Counted from the stretch's first letter, positions 1 through 10,628 are shown. The stretch is 64,000 nt of DNA from Mycobacterium sp. UM_WGJ (GCF_000455125.1 NZ_AUWR01000030.1:1-64000), one strand, 5' to 3'. The notes: generated from the sequence alone by a model not told the origin. A program made the numbers and translations.

Positions 1-51
1 GGGCGAAGCGGGCCACCGGCGAGGGAGGCAGATCCGCCCGACCGTGCCAGC

Positions 52-57
52 TACTAT
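52..57 (+). promoter_or_regulatory. -10 hexamer of a probable leaderless mutT4 promoter
   Basis: TACTAT matches the mycobacterial TANNNT -10 element. It ends 7 nt before the GTG at 65, so transcription would begin at or next to that start codon. No convincing -35 is visible. It supports the GTG at 65 over the upstream GTG at 44. Confidence 0.4.
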
Positions 58-64
58 CGCATGG

Positions 65-829
65 GTGTCGGCCGACGGCGGAGAAGCCAATTCGGGACGG
101 CGCCGCAGGCGGCGTCGTGGTCGACGCACGTCTGGTCCGAAAATCAACCACGCCGAATCACCGGCCACCGAAGCCAGCCCCAGCCCGAGCGCGACGCCGA
201 GTCGTGCCGCCCAGCGCCGGCCCCGCACCGCGCGGCACGGGCCGGACCGGTTGCGCACCGTGCACGAGACCTCCGCCGGCGGGCTGGTCGTCGATGGCAT
301 CGACGGCCCGCGCGAAGAGCAGGTCGCGGCTCTGATCGGCCGGGTCGACCGGCGGGGCCGGATGCTGTGGTCACTGCCCAAAGGACATATCGAAGTCGGC
401 GAGACCGCCGAGCAGACCGCGATCCGCGAGGTCGCCGAAGAAACCGGCGTGCAGGGCAGCGTGCTGGCTGCGCTGGGCAGCATCGACTACTGGTTCGTGA
501 CCGACGGTCGCCGGGTGCACAAGACCGTGCACCACTATCTGATGCGGTTCTCCAGTGGAGAGCTGTGCGACGACGACGTCGAGGTCGCCGAGGTGGCGTG
601 GGTGCCGATCCGGGAACTGCCGTCCCGCCTGGCGTACGCGGACGAGCGCCGGTTGGCGCAGGTCGCCGACGAGTTGATCGACCGGTTGCAGGCCGACGGC
701 CCGGCCGCCCTGCCGCCCCTGCCGGTGACCGCACCCTGGCGACGCGAGCAGACGCATTCTCGCGCCCGCCGTACTCGCGCGGGCGAGGACTCGCCGGACC
801 CGAAGAACGGTCGCAGGCTGGACCCGTGA
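65..829 (+). CDS. mutT4: NUDIX hydrolase (MutT4, Rv3908-like)
   Basis: About 254 residues. An Arg-rich, low-complexity N-terminus (roughly 1-60) precedes a NUDIX fold. The NUDIX box runs over residues 107-129 (GHIEVGE...REVAEETGV) and carries the Glu residues that bind Mg2+. The family hydrolyses nucleoside diphosphate-X substrates; the exact substrate of MutT4 cannot be read from sequence. A GTG at 44 would add seven residues, but the GTG at 65 fits the remembered M. tuberculosis N-terminus and lies 7 nt downstream of a -10 motif. The stop overlaps the GTG of the next gene, so the genes through murJ are probably co-transcribed and translationally coupled. Confidence 0.9.
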   Translation: MSADGGEANSGRRRRRRRGRRTSGPKINHAESPATEASPSPSATPSRAAQRRPRTARHGPDRLRTVHETSAGGLVVDGIDGPREEQVAALIGRVDRRGRMLWSLPKGHIEVGETAEQTAIREVAEETGVQGSVLAALGSIDYWFVTDGRRVHKTVHHYLMRFSSGELCDDDVEVAEVAWVPIRELPSRLAYADERRLAQVADELIDRLQADGPAALPPLPVTAPWRREQTHSRARRTRAGEDSPDPKNGRRLDP

Positions 830-3192
830 CCCGCACGCGACGAAGCGGTGGGGGCCCCTCGCCGAGGCGGTTGGCGGCCCTACCGGCGGTGGTGACCGCC
901 CTCCTGATCACTCTCGGCACGGCACTGGGCGGCGCCGCCCCGCATGTCCCCGCCGGGGAGCCCGATGTGGCGCCGTTCGTACAGATCCGCATCGACCGCG
1001 TCACCCCGGAAGTCGTCACCACCTCCAGCGTCCCGCTCGTCACCGTCGCCGGCACGGTGAGCAATGTGGGCGACCGCCCGGTGCGCGATGTGATGGTGCG
1101 CCTCGAGCAGGCCGGCGCGGTCGCCTCCTCTGCCGGGCTGCGCACCAACCTCAGCGGCGCCAATGACCAGTACCGCGCGGTCGGCGCGTTCGCCACGGTG
1201 GCCGCCGAACTGCAACGCGGGCAGGAAGCCCGCTTCACGCTGGCGGCACCACTGCGCTCAGCGAGCCAACCGGCCTTGAACATTGAGCACCCCGGCATCT
1301 ATCCGGTGCTGGTCAACGTCAATGGCACGCCCGACTACGGCGAGCCGACCCGGCTGGACGACGCCCGGTTCCTGCTGCCGGTGACCGGCCTGCCCAAACC
1401 CGATCCGGACGCCGACCTGTCGACCGGCACCGTCGCACCCGACATCTCCCAACCGGTGCGACTCACCATGTTCTGGCCGCTGGCCGATCGGCCCCGGCTG
1501 ACACCCGGCGCACCCGGCGGCACCCTGCCGGTTCGGCTCACCGATGACGACCTGGCGACATCGCTGGCCCCGGGCGGGCGCCTCGATGCGCTGCTGTCGG
1601 CCGCCGAGTTCGCCACCAGCCCCGCAGTCGACGCCGACGGGGTGGTCAACCAGGCGCTGTGCCTGGCCGTCGACCCCGACCTGGTGGTCACCGTCAACGC
1701 GATGACCAACGGTTACGTCGTCGCCGACTCCCCCGAGAGTGCTACCTCGCACCCGGGCACCGGCCGTGACGCAGCCCGGACCTGGCTGGAGCGGCTGCGG
1801 CGGCTGGCTCACCACACCTGCGTCACCGCGACCCCCTACGCGCAGGCCGACCTGGATGCGCTCGCGCGGGTGGGCGACGGGAGGCTCGACGAGATCGCGG
1901 TACGCAAGCCCGCCGACATCGTCGACCGCATCCTCGAGGTGAGTTCGACCCGTGGTGCGGTCCTGCTCGGCGATGGCCGGCTCACGGCCGGCGCCGCGGA
2001 CCTGATCAGTGCCCAAAGCTCAGAGGGCCCAACGGTCGTGATCACCGCCGGTGACTGTGCGGCGCAGGACTCGGCGTCCGGCGCCTCGGCCACCGCCGAC
2101 GTCACCCCACGGCGGGTGTCCCCACAGTTGGTGTCGGTGCCGTACGACCCCGCCGTCGGCGCCGCGCTGGCGGCGATGGGCACCGATCCGGTCGCACCCA
2201 GCTACCAGGACACCTCGCTGGCGGTCCGGCTTCGCCACGACTCCGCGCTGGCCCGTCGCCAGGACGCCCTGGGCTCGATGCTGTGGCGCGGACTGGAATT
2301 CCCGGAGAGCCCCCGCGCGCCACGCGACGAGATCCTGATGCCGCCGGCGTACTGGAAGCCCCGCGCCGACGACGCGCAGGCCGTGTTGACCACCTTGGCC
2401 ACCGCGCTGCGCTCCGGGCTGGCCGTGCCCCGGCCGCTGACCGCGGTGATCGCCGAAGCGCGCGACGTGACAGTCCCGCCCGAGCATCCGCTGCCGACCC
2501 AACAACCGGCGGGCGGCTTCAGCCCGGACGTCATCGGCGCGGTGGCCAACGACATCGGCAGGCTGACGGGCCTGACCGCGGCGTTGACCACCGACGTCCG
2601 CACCGGCCTGACCGGTGACCAGTACACCGCGCCGCTCGCCGAGGGCATGCTGCGCGCACTGACCCAGTCCGAGCCGGTCGATGTCCGCAACGGCCTGGCG
2701 ACGCAGCGCCTGGCGATCATCGGCGACACCGTCAACGACCTGATTGGCGCGGTCACCATCGTCAACCCCGCCGACTCCTACACGCTGGCCACCGAGCACA
2801 GCCCGCTGCCGCTGGCGCTGCGCAACGACCTGGCGGTCCCGATCCGGGTGCGGCTACACGTCGACGCCCCACCGGGGATGACGGTGACCGATGTCGGGGA
2901 ATTGGAGCTGCCGCCGGGGTTCCTACCGCTGCGAGTCCCGGTCGAGGTGCGGGTCAACCAGCACTTCGTCGTCGACGCCGCGCTGCAGACGCCGGACGGT
3001 CTGCCGCTGGGTGAGTCCGTCCGCTTGTCGGTGCACTCCAACGCCTACGGCATGGTGCTGTTCTTGATCACCATGACCGCGGCGGCGGCACTGACGGTGC
3101 TGACCGGGCGCCGGCTCTGGCACCGCTTCCGCGGCCAGCCCGACCGCGCCGACCTGCCCGCTCCCCCATCCGGTCCGGGCGGAGAGCGGTGA
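826..3192 (+). CDS. DUF6049-type secreted/membrane-anchored protein (Rv3909-like)
   Basis: 788 residues from the GTG that overlaps the mutT4 stop (GTGA). The open frame continues upstream, but that part only shadows mutT4. Basic residues and a hydrophobic stretch near 20-40 form a signal sequence or anchor. The long central region looks extracytoplasmic with beta-rich segments, and a single hydrophobic helix near 743-765 is followed by a short basic tail. The function is not established. Its fixed position between mutT4 and murJ in mycobacteria suggests a cell-envelope role. The stop overlaps the murJ GTG by 4 nt. Confidence 0.85.
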   Translation: MTRTRRSGGGPSPRRLAALPAVVTALLITLGTALGGAAPHVPAGEPDVAPFVQIRIDRVTPEVVTTSSVPLVTVAGTVSNVGDRPVRDVMVRLEQAGAVASSAGLRTNLSGANDQYRAVGAFATVAAELQRGQEARFTLAAPLRSASQPALNIEHPGIYPVLVNVNGTPDYGEPTRLDDARFLLPVTGLPKPDPDADLSTGTVAPDISQPVRLTMFWPLADRPRLTPGAPGGTLPVRLTDDDLATSLAPGGRLDALLSAAEFATSPAVDADGVVNQALCLAVDPDLVVTVNAMTNGYVVADSPESATSHPGTGRDAARTWLERLRRLAHHTCVTATPYAQADLDALARVGDGRLDEIAVRKPADIVDRILEVSSTRGAVLLGDGRLTAGAADLISAQSSEGPTVVITAGDCAAQDSASGASATADVTPRRVSPQLVSVPYDPAVGAALAAMGTDPVAPSYQDTSLAVRLRHDSALARRQDALGSMLWRGLEFPESPRAPRDEILMPPAYWKPRADDAQAVLTTLATALRSGLAVPRPLTAVIAEARDVTVPPEHPLPTQQPAGGFSPDVIGAVANDIGRLTGLTAALTTDVRTGLTGDQYTAPLAEGMLRALTQSEPVDVRNGLATQRLAIIGDTVNDLIGAVTIVNPADSYTLATEHSPLPLALRNDLAVPIRVRLHVDAPPGMTVTDVGELELPPGFLPLRVPVEVRVNQHFVVDAALQTPDGLPLGESVRLSVHSNAYGMVLFLITMTAAAALTVLTGRRLWHRFRGQPDRADLPAPPSGPGGER

Positions 3193-6100
3193 GCACGCCG
3201 GCCCGGCAACCCGCACGCCCCGAGCTGACCGACGCCGCAGTGGTGTCGCGCTCCTGGGGGATGGCGTTGGCGACCCTGGTAAGCCGCATCACCGGGTTCA
3301 TCCGGGTGGTGCTCTTGGCGGCGATCCTGGGGGCCGCCCTGTCGAGCGCCTTCTCGGTGGCCAACCAGCTGCCGAACCAGATCGCCGCCCTGGTGCTGGA
3401 GGCGACGTTCACCGCGATCTTCGTGCCGGTGCTGGCCCGCGCCGAACGCGACGACGCCGACGGCGGTGCCGCGTTCGTACGTCGGCTGGTCACGCTGGCC
3501 ACCGCCCTGCTGCTGGCCACCACCGTCATCTCGGTGGCGGCGGCACCGATGCTGGTGCGGTTGATGTTGGGCGGCGACCCGCAGGTCAACGAACCGCTGA
3601 CCATCGCGTTCGCCTATCTGCTGCTGCCCCAGGTGATCTGCTACGGGCTGTCCTCGGTGTTCATGGCAATCCTGAACACCCGCAACATCTTCGGGGCCCC
3701 GGCCTGGGCGCCTGTGGTCAACAACGTCGTCGCGATCGCCACCCTGGTGGCCTACCTGCTGGTGCCGGGGGAACTGTCGGTTGACCCGGTGCGGATGGGC
3801 AACGCCAAGCTGCTGGTACTGGGCCTGGGCACCACGGCCGGCGTGGTCGCCCAGACCGCCGTCCTGCTGGTGGCGATTCGTCGGGAACGGATCAGCCTGC
3901 GCCCGCTGTGGGGAATCGACGACCGGCTCAAGCGATTCGGCACGATGGCCTCGGCGATGGTGCTCTACGTCTTGATCAGCCAGGTGGGCCTGGTGGTGAC
4001 CAATCAGATCGCCAGCACCGCTGCCGCGTCCGGCCCGGCGATCTACTACTACACCTGGCTGTTGCTGCAGCTGCCGTTCGGCATGATCGGCGTAACGGTG
4101 CTGACCGTGGTGATGCCCCGGCTGAGCCGCAACGCCGCCGCCGGCGACGACCCCGCGGTGCTGGCCGATCTGTCCCTGGCCACCCGGCTGATGATGATCA
4201 CCCTCATTCCGATCGTCGCACTGATGACCCTCGGCGGCCCGGCGATCGGCAGCGCGCTGTTCGCCTACGGCAACTTCGGCAACGTCGACGCGGGATTCCT
4301 CGGCGCTGCGGTCGCGATGTCGGCTTTCACGTTGATTCCCTACGCCCTGGTGCTGCTGCAGCTGCGGGTGTTCTACGCCCGGGAACAACCTTGGACGCCC
4401 ATCGCCATCATCGTGGTGATCACGGCGGTCAAGATCGTCGCGTCGCTGGCAGCCCCGCACCTGACCGACAACCCCGATCTGGTGGCGGCCTACCTCGGTC
4501 TGGCCAACGGCTTGGGCTTTCTCGCTGGCGCGATCGTCGGGCACGTGCTGCTGCGGCGCTCACTGCGCCCGGTAGGCGGGCTGGTGGGGCCGGACGTGAT
4601 CCGCACCGTGCTGGTGACGTTGACGGCGTCGCTGCTGGCCGGGCTGGTCGCCGAGGTGCTGGATCGAGTGCTGGGCCTGGGCACGCTGACCGACCGCGGT
4701 GCGGCGGGATCGATGCTGCGCCTGCTAGTGATGACGCTGGTGATGCTGCCGATCATCGGGGCGGTCATGGTGCGCGCCGAGGTGCCCGAGGCGGTTGCCG
4801 CGCTGGCCGCGGTGCGTCGAAGAATCGGTGCCGGAGAAGCCCCGATCGGCGTGGCGAACCCGCCTTCTCCCGATACGAGCGTCCCGTACGCTGAGCACAA
4901 CCGTTTGCCCACAGACGGCGGGGACGTCCCGAACGATCCCGCCGCGCACACGCCGCCGGAGCACATCACCGGTGGCTGGACACCGAAAGGCGCGGAGGTG
5001 GCCAACATTCCTTCCGAAGGCACCGGGCCTCGCGCCGCGTCGCGGACCGTTGCTCCGCAGCCGTCTCCGCGGGCGACCGACGCCCCCAAGTCGGCCGGCA
5101 ACGAGAGCTTGCTGACGCCCGGCCTGAGCATCGCCGGCGGCCGCTACCGGCTGCTGGTACGCCACGGCGGCACCCCGGTGCTGCAGTTCTGGCAGGCGCT
5201 GGACACCGCACTGGACCGCCAAGTCGCGTTGACGTTCGTCGATCCGAACCAGACCCTGGCCGATGACCAGCTCACCGGCGTGCTGTCGCGCACCCAGCGG
5301 CTCAGCCAGATCAGCCTGCCCGGAATCGCCCGGGTGCTCGACGTGGTGCGTGTCGGTGCGGGCGGCCTGGTGGTCTCTGAATGGGTGCGTGGCGCCTCGC
5401 TGCAGGAGGTGGCCGGCACCGCGCCCTCGCCGATCGGTGCCGCCCGCGCGATCCGGTCGTTGGCCACCGCGGCCGAGTCCGCCCACCAAAGTGGCGTGGC
5501 GCTATCGATCGACCATCCGGCCCGGGTCCGGGTCAGCATCGACGGCGACGTCACCCTGGCCTTCCCCGCCACGCTGCCGGATACCAAGCCCGAGGACGAC
5601 ATCCGCGGGATCGGCGCCACCTTGTATGCGCTGCTGGTCAACCGGTGGCCGTTGGCCGATGCCGGGGCCGACGTGGGGCTGGAGCCCGCGGACCGCGACG
5701 AGGCCGGCAACCCGGTCAAACCCGACGCGATCAACCCGGACATCCCGTTCCAGATCGCCGCGGCGGCCAGCCACGCGATCCAGCCAGACGGCGGGATCCG
5801 CGGCGCGTCGACGCTGTCGAACCTGCTGCAGCAGGCCACGGCCCTGCACGAGCAGACCGAGCTGTTGGGGACGGTCGGCGCCGAGGCGCCCGCGCCCCGT
5901 CCGGCCCCGGCACCACCGGACGACGAGACGCGGGCCGAGCGGCGCCGCCGGGTGCTGATCGGCCTGGGCATCGGCGGGGCCGTCATCTTGGTCGCGCTGC
6001 TGGTGCTGGCTTCGGTGCTGAACCGGATCTTCGGGGACGTCAACGGGCTCGACAAGACCGAGCTGGGGTTGAGCAGTCCTTCGGCGTCGTCGCAGCCGGG

Positions 6101-6566
6101 CACCACCGGACCCAGCGGCATCGTGAAGCCGGTCCAGGCGACGGTCTTCTCGCCCGGGGGCGAGGCGGACCGGCCGCAGGACGCCGGCCTGGCTATCGAC
6201 GGCAATCCGGCCACCGCCTGGTCGACGGACACCTACTCCGATCCGGTGCCGTTCCCGAACTTCAAGAACGGCGTCGGGCTGATGCTGCAACTGCCCAAGC
6301 CCACGGTGATCGGCACCGTCACCCTCAACGTGTCCAGCACCGGCACCCGGGTGGAGCTGCGCTCTTCTTCGACGCCGAAGCCGTCGCGGCTCGAAGACAC
6401 CACCTTGCTGGCCCCGGCGAAGTCGCTTCAGCCCGGTTCGAACAAGATCAGCGCCGACTCGGCGGCTCCGACTTCGAACCTGCTGGTGTGGATCTCCACG
6501 ATGGGCAACACCGCGGGCGAGAGCCGCACCCAGATCTCCGAGATCACCGTGCAGGCGGCTTCCTAG
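3189..6566 (+). CDS. murJ: MurJ lipid II flippase with pseudokinase and extracellular domain (MviN)
   Basis: 1125 residues, GTG start overlapping the previous stop. Residues about 1-545 form the polytopic MurJ/MATE-type transporter that flips the peptidoglycan precursor lipid II. A linker leads to a kinase-like domain near 641-870 that lacks the catalytic signatures: the beta3 lysine position reads VALTF and no HRD or DFG motif is present, so it is a pseudokinase. One membrane helix (about 921-945) precedes a discoidin-like extracellular domain. In M. tuberculosis this protein is phosphorylated by PknB and bound by FhaA (established knowledge); both partners are encoded further right in the window. 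Confidence 0.95.
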   Translation: MSTPARQPARPELTDAAVVSRSWGMALATLVSRITGFIRVVLLAAILGAALSSAFSVANQLPNQIAALVLEATFTAIFVPVLARAERDDADGGAAFVRRLVTLATALLLATTVISVAAAPMLVRLMLGGDPQVNEPLTIAFAYLLLPQVICYGLSSVFMAILNTRNIFGAPAWAPVVNNVVAIATLVAYLLVPGELSVDPVRMGNAKLLVLGLGTTAGVVAQTAVLLVAIRRERISLRPLWGIDDRLKRFGTMASAMVLYVLISQVGLVVTNQIASTAAASGPAIYYYTWLLLQLPFGMIGVTVLTVVMPRLSRNAAAGDDPAVLADLSLATRLMMITLIPIVALMTLGGPAIGSALFAYGNFGNVDAGFLGAAVAMSAFTLIPYALVLLQLRVFYAREQPWTPIAIIVVITAVKIVASLAAPHLTDNPDLVAAYLGLANGLGFLAGAIVGHVLLRRSLRPVGGLVGPDVIRTVLVTLTASLLAGLVAEVLDRVLGLGTLTDRGAAGSMLRLLVMTLVMLPIIGAVMVRAEVPEAVAALAAVRRRIGAGEAPIGVANPPSPDTSVPYAEHNRLPTDGGDVPNDPAAHTPPEHITGGWTPKGAEVANIPSEGTGPRAASRTVAPQPSPRATDAPKSAGNESLLTPGLSIAGGRYRLLVRHGGTPVLQFWQALDTALDRQVALTFVDPNQTLADDQLTGVLSRTQRLSQISLPGIARVLDVVRVGAGGLVVSEWVRGASLQEVAGTAPSPIGAARAIRSLATAAESAHQSGVALSIDHPARVRVSIDGDVTLAFPATLPDTKPEDDIRGIGATLYALLVNRWPLADAGADVGLEPADRDEAGNPVKPDAINPDIPFQIAAAASHAIQPDGGIRGASTLSNLLQQATALHEQTELLGTVGAEAPAPRPAPAPPDDETRAERRRRVLIGLGIGGAVILVALLVLASVLNRIFGDVNGLDKTELGLSSPSASSQPGTTGPSGIVKPVQATVFSPGGEADRPQDAGLAIDGNPATAWSTDTYSDPVPFPNFKNGVGLMLQLPKPTVIGTVTLNVSSTGTRVELRSSSTPKPSRLEDTTLLAPAKSLQPGSNKISADSAAPTSNLLVWISTMGNTAGESRTQISEITVQAAS

Positions 6567-6652
6567 GCGGGTCGCCGTGCCGGCGCAGCGGGCCTGTGCA
6601 CAGCTCGGTCGGGTGAAGTGCCCACGGGGCCGCCGCTGGTTACTGTCCGCCC

Positions 6653-7276
6653 ATGGGGCACCGGGACCGCAGCGACGCCGAGCTGTTGGCCGCGCACGTC
6701 GCCGGTGACCGCTTCGCCTTCGGCGAGCTCTACGGCCGCCACCACCGCCGGCTACACCGGTTGGCCCGGCTCACCACCGGGTGTCCGGAAGACGCCGAGG
6801 ACGCGCTGCAGGAGGCGATGTTGTCGGCGCATCGGGCGGCGGGATCGTTTCGTTACAACGCCGCGGTCGGCAGCTGGCTGCACCGGATCGTACTCAATGC
6901 CTGCTTGGATCGCCTGCGCCGCAACAAGATCTCCTACACCGAACTGCACGTCACGCACGCCGTTGTCGATGATCACACCGCCGCGGTAGAGACGGCGCTG
7001 GAAGTGCGCGCCGCGTTGTCCCGGTTGCCCGCCGACCAACGGGCTGCGGTGGTCGCCGTCGACATGCAGGGCTATTCGGTCGCTGATGCCGCCCACGCCT
7101 TCGGCGTGGCACCGGGCACCGTCAAGAGTCGCTGCGCCCGCGGTCGCGCTCGGCTGGCCGTCCTGCTCAGACCAGCCGACCACCGGACGCCCGGCGCCGC
7201 GGGTGCGCCGGCCGGCGGCCGGATAGCCTTGGCGCCGAAGGGCGGGTTTCCAGGTCGGATCGACGACTGCGCGTGA
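6653..7276 (+). CDS. sigM: ECF sigma factor SigM
   Basis: 207 residues with sigma region 2 (about 20-95, including the LHRIVLNACLDRLRR stretch) and region 4 (about 115-165, ending in the GTVKSRCARGRARL helix-turn-helix), a typical ECF layout. In M. tuberculosis SigM directs a small regulon that includes ESX-related genes. The ATG at 6653 lies 6 nt after TACTGT (6641-6646), so the message may be leaderless. The roughly 35-residue C-terminal tail is low complexity. The gene that normally encodes its anti-sigma factor follows 28 nt downstream, but that product is unusually short here. Confidence 0.9.
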   Translation: MGHRDRSDAELLAAHVAGDRFAFGELYGRHHRRLHRLARLTTGCPEDAEDALQEAMLSAHRAAGSFRYNAAVGSWLHRIVLNACLDRLRRNKISYTELHVTHAVVDDHTAAVETALEVRAALSRLPADQRAAVVAVDMQGYSVADAAHAFGVAPGTVKSRCARGRARLAVLLRPADHRTPGAAGAPAGGRIALAPKGGFPGRIDDCA

Positions 7277-7304
7277 CGACACCAGAGCGAGCGGAAGCGG
7301 CAGC

Positions 7305-7814
7305 ATGCCAAGCGATGAAGGCGGCGCACAGTCCCGGGCCCGCACCAGGCCACCGGCGCACTCGAGCCGTCCCCTGCCCCCGTTGCGCCGGATCGCCGCC
7401 TGGGCCGGAGGCGCCGCCGCGTTGATCGCTATCGGGGTCGGTACCGCCGCGCTGATCCGGTTCCCCGGCGACACCCCCAGCGGCCCGCGCTCCCTGGACG
7501 CCATAACGGTGGCTTCCGCTCCCACCGCGGTGCTGCCGCTGACCGAGCCGGAGATCCTCGAGCTCTTGGACCGTCGCCCCGATTACGGCCCGCTGACCGA
7601 TCCGGCCCGCCGGACCGGCTGCCTGGCCGGACTGGGCTACCCCGCCTCGACACAGGTGCTCGGCGCCCGCGAGGTCACCATCAACGGTCACCGCGGCGTG
7701 GTGCTGCTGCTGCCGGGCACGCCAGAGGGCACGATCATCGCGTTGGCGGTGGCTCCGCACTGCAGTTCCGCCGACACCGGGCTGCTGGCCGACACCACTG
7801 TGCGGCGCCCCTAG
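7305..7814 (+). CDS. rsmA: RsmA-like (Rv3912) membrane protein, lacking most of the anti-sigma domain
   Basis: 169 residues. One membrane helix lies near 29-50, followed by an extracytoplasmic domain containing LEPEILELLDRR-like and GCLAGLGYPAS segments that match the C-terminal half of the SigM anti-sigma factor Rv3912. Only about 28 residues precede the helix. The M. tuberculosis protein, as I recall it, is about 254 residues with roughly 100 cytoplasmic residues that bind SigM. No in-frame upstream start exists before the sigM stop, so the sigma-binding domain appears to be lost or replaced by a deletion. Whether it still inhibits SigM is doubtful. Confidence 0.75.
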   Translation: MPSDEGGAQSRARTRPPAHSSRPLPPLRRIAAWAGGAAALIAIGVGTAALIRFPGDTPSGPRSLDAITVASAPTAVLPLTEPEILELLDRRPDYGPLTDPARRTGCLAGLGYPASTQVLGAREVTINGHRGVVLLLPGTPEGTIIALAVAPHCSSADTGLLADTTVRRP

Positions 7815-7845
7815 CCGCCGGCCGGACCCGGCAGTAGCGAACCGG

Positions 7846-7871
7846 GGAACATCGCCGCCTACGCTGACGTT
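7846..7871 (+). promoter_or_regulatory. SigH-type promoter of trxB2-trxC
   Basis: GGAACA at 7846-7851 and CGTT at 7868-7871 are separated by 16 nt, matching the SigH consensus (GGAAYA, 16-17 nt, GTT). They lie 41 nt before the trxB2 start. trxB2 and trxC are known SigH targets under thiol stress in M. tuberculosis. Confidence 0.6.
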
Positions 7872-7912
7872 GCTAGCCCAGTAACCAGATCTCCCGCGCG
7901 GAAAGGCCCTCG

Positions 7913-8914
7913 ATGTCTGAGACACCATCCACCCACGATGTGATCATCATCGGTTCCGGCCCGGCCGGGTACACCGCCGCGATCTACGCCGCCCGGGCAC
8001 AACTGGCCCCGCTGGTCTTCGAGGGGACCGCCTTCGGCGGCGCGCTGATGACCACCACCGAGGTGGAGAACTTCCCCGGCTTCCGCAACGGCATCATGGG
8101 CCCTGAGCTGATGGACGAGATGCGCGAGCAGGCGCTGCGCTTCGGCGCTGACCTGCGCATGGAGGACATCGAATCGGTGGAGCTGGACGGGCCGGTCAAG
8201 ACCGTCGTCACCGCCGACGGCGAGACGCACCGGGCCCGTGCGGTCATCTTGGCCATGGGTGCTGCCGCCCGCTACCTGAACATCCCCGGTGAGCAGGAAC
8301 TGCTCGGCCGCGGGGTGAGCTCGTGTGCCACCTGCGACGGATTCTTCTTCCGCGACCAGGACATCGCGGTGATCGGCGGCGGCGACTCCGCGATGGAGGA
8401 GGCCACCTTCTTGACCCGCTTCGCCCGCAGCGTGACCCTGGTACACCGCCGCGAAGAGTTCCGCGCCTCGAAGATCATGCTCAACCGGGCCCGCGAGAAC
8501 GACAAGATCCGGTTCCTCACCAACAGCGTGCCGGTGGCCGTGGAGGGTGAGACGACCGTGACCGGGCTGCGGGTGCGCGACACCGAGACCGGCACGGAAA
8601 CCACCCTGCCGGTGACCGGCGTGTTCGTCGCGATCGGCCACGACCCCCGCTCGGCGCTGGTGCGTGGCGCCGTCGACCTGGACCCGGACGGCTACGTGCT
8701 GGTCCAGCAACCGGGGTCACGCACTTCCTTGGAGGGGGTGTTCGCCGCCGGCGACCTGGTGGACCGCACCTACCGGCAGGCGATCACCGCGGCCGGAACC
8801 GGCTGCGCGGCCGCCATCGACGCCGAACGCTGGCTGGCAGAATCCGAAGAAGCGGCCGATACCGCCGAAGCCCACGACACCGGTACCCAAACCCTGATGG
8901 GAGCACCCCGATGA
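7913..8914 (+). CDS. trxB2: Thioredoxin reductase TrxB2
   Basis: 333 residues, the family's normal length. An N-terminal FAD-binding GSGPAGY motif lies near 14-20, the redox centre is CATC (Cys138 and Cys141), and the NADPH-binding [10 protein letters not shown] motif lies near 160. The enzyme uses NADPH to reduce thioredoxin in the cytoplasm. A SigH-type promoter lies just upstream. The stop overlaps the trxC ATG (ATGA), giving a two-gene operon of reductase and substrate. Confidence 0.97.
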   Translation: MSETPSTHDVIIIGSGPAGYTAAIYAARAQLAPLVFEGTAFGGALMTTTEVENFPGFRNGIMGPELMDEMREQALRFGADLRMEDIESVELDGPVKTVVTADGETHRARAVILAMGAAARYLNIPGEQELLGRGVSSCATCDGFFFRDQDIAVIGGGDSAMEEATFLTRFARSVTLVHRREEFRASKIMLNRARENDKIRFLTNSVPVAVEGETTVTGLRVRDTETGTETTLPVTGVFVAIGHDPRSALVRGAVDLDPDGYVLVQQPGSRTSLEGVFAAGDLVDRTYRQAITAAGTGCAAAIDAERWLAESEEAADTAEAHDTGTQTLMGAPR

Positions 8915-9240
8915 CCGAGCACGCCACCGTGAACGTCTCCGACGCCACCTTCGCCGCCGACGTATTGGCCAGCAGCAAGCCCGTGCTGGTGGACTTCTGG
9001 GCGACCTGGTGCGGCCCCTGCAAGATGGTGGCCCCGGTCCTCGAGGAGATCGCCGCCGAGCAGGCTGACCAGCTCACCGTCGCCAAGCTCGACGTGGATG
9101 CCAACCCGGACACCGCCCGGGACTTCAACGTGGTGTCGATCCCCACCTTGATCCTGTTCAAGGACGGCCAGCCGGTGAAGCGGATCGTCGGCGCCAAGGG
9201 CAAAGCGGCGCTGTTGCGGGAGCTCGCAGACGCGACCTAG
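8911..9240 (+). CDS. trxC: Thioredoxin TrxC
   Basis: 109 residues with the canonical WCGPC active site (Cys34 and Cys37) and the conserved SIPTL segment containing the cis-proline. It is a general dithiol reductant for ribonucleotide reductase, peroxiredoxins and other targets, recycled by TrxB2 encoded immediately upstream with a 4-nt overlap. Confidence 0.97.
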   Translation: MTEHATVNVSDATFAADVLASSKPVLVDFWATWCGPCKMVAPVLEEIAAEQADQLTVAKLDVDANPDTARDFNVVSIPTLILFKDGQPVKRIVGAKGKAALLRELADAT

Positions 9241-9407
9241 CGATTCCGGGCACTGTCCGACGCGCTTGTGAGCCTCGGCTCTCAGGTGCCTTTTATTGCC
9301 TCGCCGTTTTCGAAAATTGGCCGGGGATCTGAGACAATTCTGGCTAATCTGCTGGCAACCACCAGCACGGTTCCACTGCCAACAGCGACAACCGGAGGGG
9401 CTCAGTA

Positions 9408-10628
9408 ATGTCGGGTCGGCATCGCGGCACCGAGCAGGGCCTGCGTCGTGGCGACCGCAGTGGTGCCGTGGTGGAGATCCGGGCAGCGCTGGCTGCGCTG
9501 GGGCTGGTGGACAGCCCAGACGCGGATCTGAGCACTGGCAAACACGTCGCCCTGGACGTCTTCGACGAGGACTTGGACCAGGCGGTGCGGGCCTTTCAGC
9601 AGCAGCGGGGCCTACTCGTCGACGGCGTGATCGGCGAGGCCACCTACCGTGCGCTCAAGGAGGCCTCCTACCGACTGGGCGCCCGTATTCTCAACCACCA
9701 GTTCGGGGCGCCGATGTACGGCGACGACGTCGCCACCCTGCAGGCGCGCCTGCAGGATCTGGGTTTCTACACCGGTCTGGTCGACGGCTACTTCGGCATC
9801 CAGACGCACAACGCGTTGGCGTCCTATCAGCGTGAGTACGGTTTGTACGCCGATGGTATCTGCGGGCCGGAAACGTTGCGCTCCTTGAACTTCCTGGCCT
9901 CACGGGTGACCGGCGGTTCGCCGCACGCGATCCGCGAGGAGGAACTGGTACGGCGCTCGGGACCCCGCCTCTCCGGCAAGCGGATCGTCATCGACCCGGG
10001 CCGCGGGGGCCGCGACCACGGCCTGATCCTCCAGACTCCGTCGGGACCGATCAGCGAAGCAGACATCTTGTGGGACTTGGCAAGTCGTTTGGAAGGCCGG
10101 ATGACGGCCATCGGGATGGACACTTTCCTGTCCCGTCCCAGCGGTCGCAGCCCGTCGGACGCCGAGCGCGCCGCGACCGCAAACGCCGTGGGCGCCGACC
10201 TGATGATCAGTCTGCGCTGTGCCACCCACGTCAGCCCGGCAGCCAACGGCGTGGCGTCCTTCCACTTCGGCAACTCGCATGGCTCGGTGTCCACCATCGG
10301 CCGCAACCTTGCCGACTTTATTCAGCGAGAGATAGTGGCGCGCACCGGATTACAGGACTGTCGGGCGCACGGCCGAACCTGGGATCTGCTGCGGCTGACC
10401 CGCATGCCCACCGTCGAGGTCGACGTCGGCTACATCACCAGCCCGCGTGATCGCGGGATGCTGGCCTCTCCCGCCAATCGCGACGCCATCGCCGAAGGAA
10501 TGCTCGCCGCGGTCAAACGGCTCTATCTGCTCGGCAAGAACGACCGGCCCACCGGGACCTTCACGTTCGCCGAACTGCTGGCCCACGAGCTTTCGGTCGA
10601 GCGAACCGGCCATCTCGGCGGCTCCTGA
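9408..10628 (+). CDS. cwlM: CwlM, catalytically degenerate amidase-fold activator of MurA
   Basis: 406 residues, identical in length to M. tuberculosis Rv3915. Two peptidoglycan-binding repeats (about 15-170) precede an Amidase_3-like domain (about 185-370). Zinc ligands are degenerate: the usual DPGHGG reads DPGRGG, and the SIHAN position reads SLRCA. This agrees with published work showing that CwlM is a cytoplasmic regulator that stimulates MurA when phosphorylated by PknB. The phosphosite cluster is conserved near the C-terminus as Thr382, Thr384 and Thr386 (PTGTFTF). PknB, FhaA and MurJ, its partners, are encoded in this window. Confidence 0.95.
   Translation: MSGRHRGTEQGLRRGDRSGAVVEIRAALAALGLVDSPDADLSTGKHVALDVFDEDLDQAVRAFQQQRGLLVDGVIGEATYRALKEASYRLGARILNHQFGAPMYGDDVATLQARLQDLGFYTGLVDGYFGIQTHNALASYQREYGLYADGICGPETLRSLNFLASRVTGGSPHAIREEELVRRSGPRLSGKRIVIDPGRGGRDHGLILQTPSGPISEADILWDLASRLEGRMTAIGMDTFLSRPSGRSPSDAERAATANAVGADLMISLRCATHVSPAANGVASFHFGNSHGSVSTIGRNLADFIQREIVARTGLQDCRAHGRTWDLLRLTRMPTVEVDVGYITSPRDRGMLASPANRDAIAEGMLAAVKRLYLLGKNDRPTGTFTFAELLAHELSVERTGHLGGS

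Noticed and set aside
61-825. N-terminal extension of the DUF6049 gene over mutT4
   Set aside because: Arg-rich shadow of mutT4; the GTG at 826 overlapping the mutT4 stop gives the expected signal sequence.
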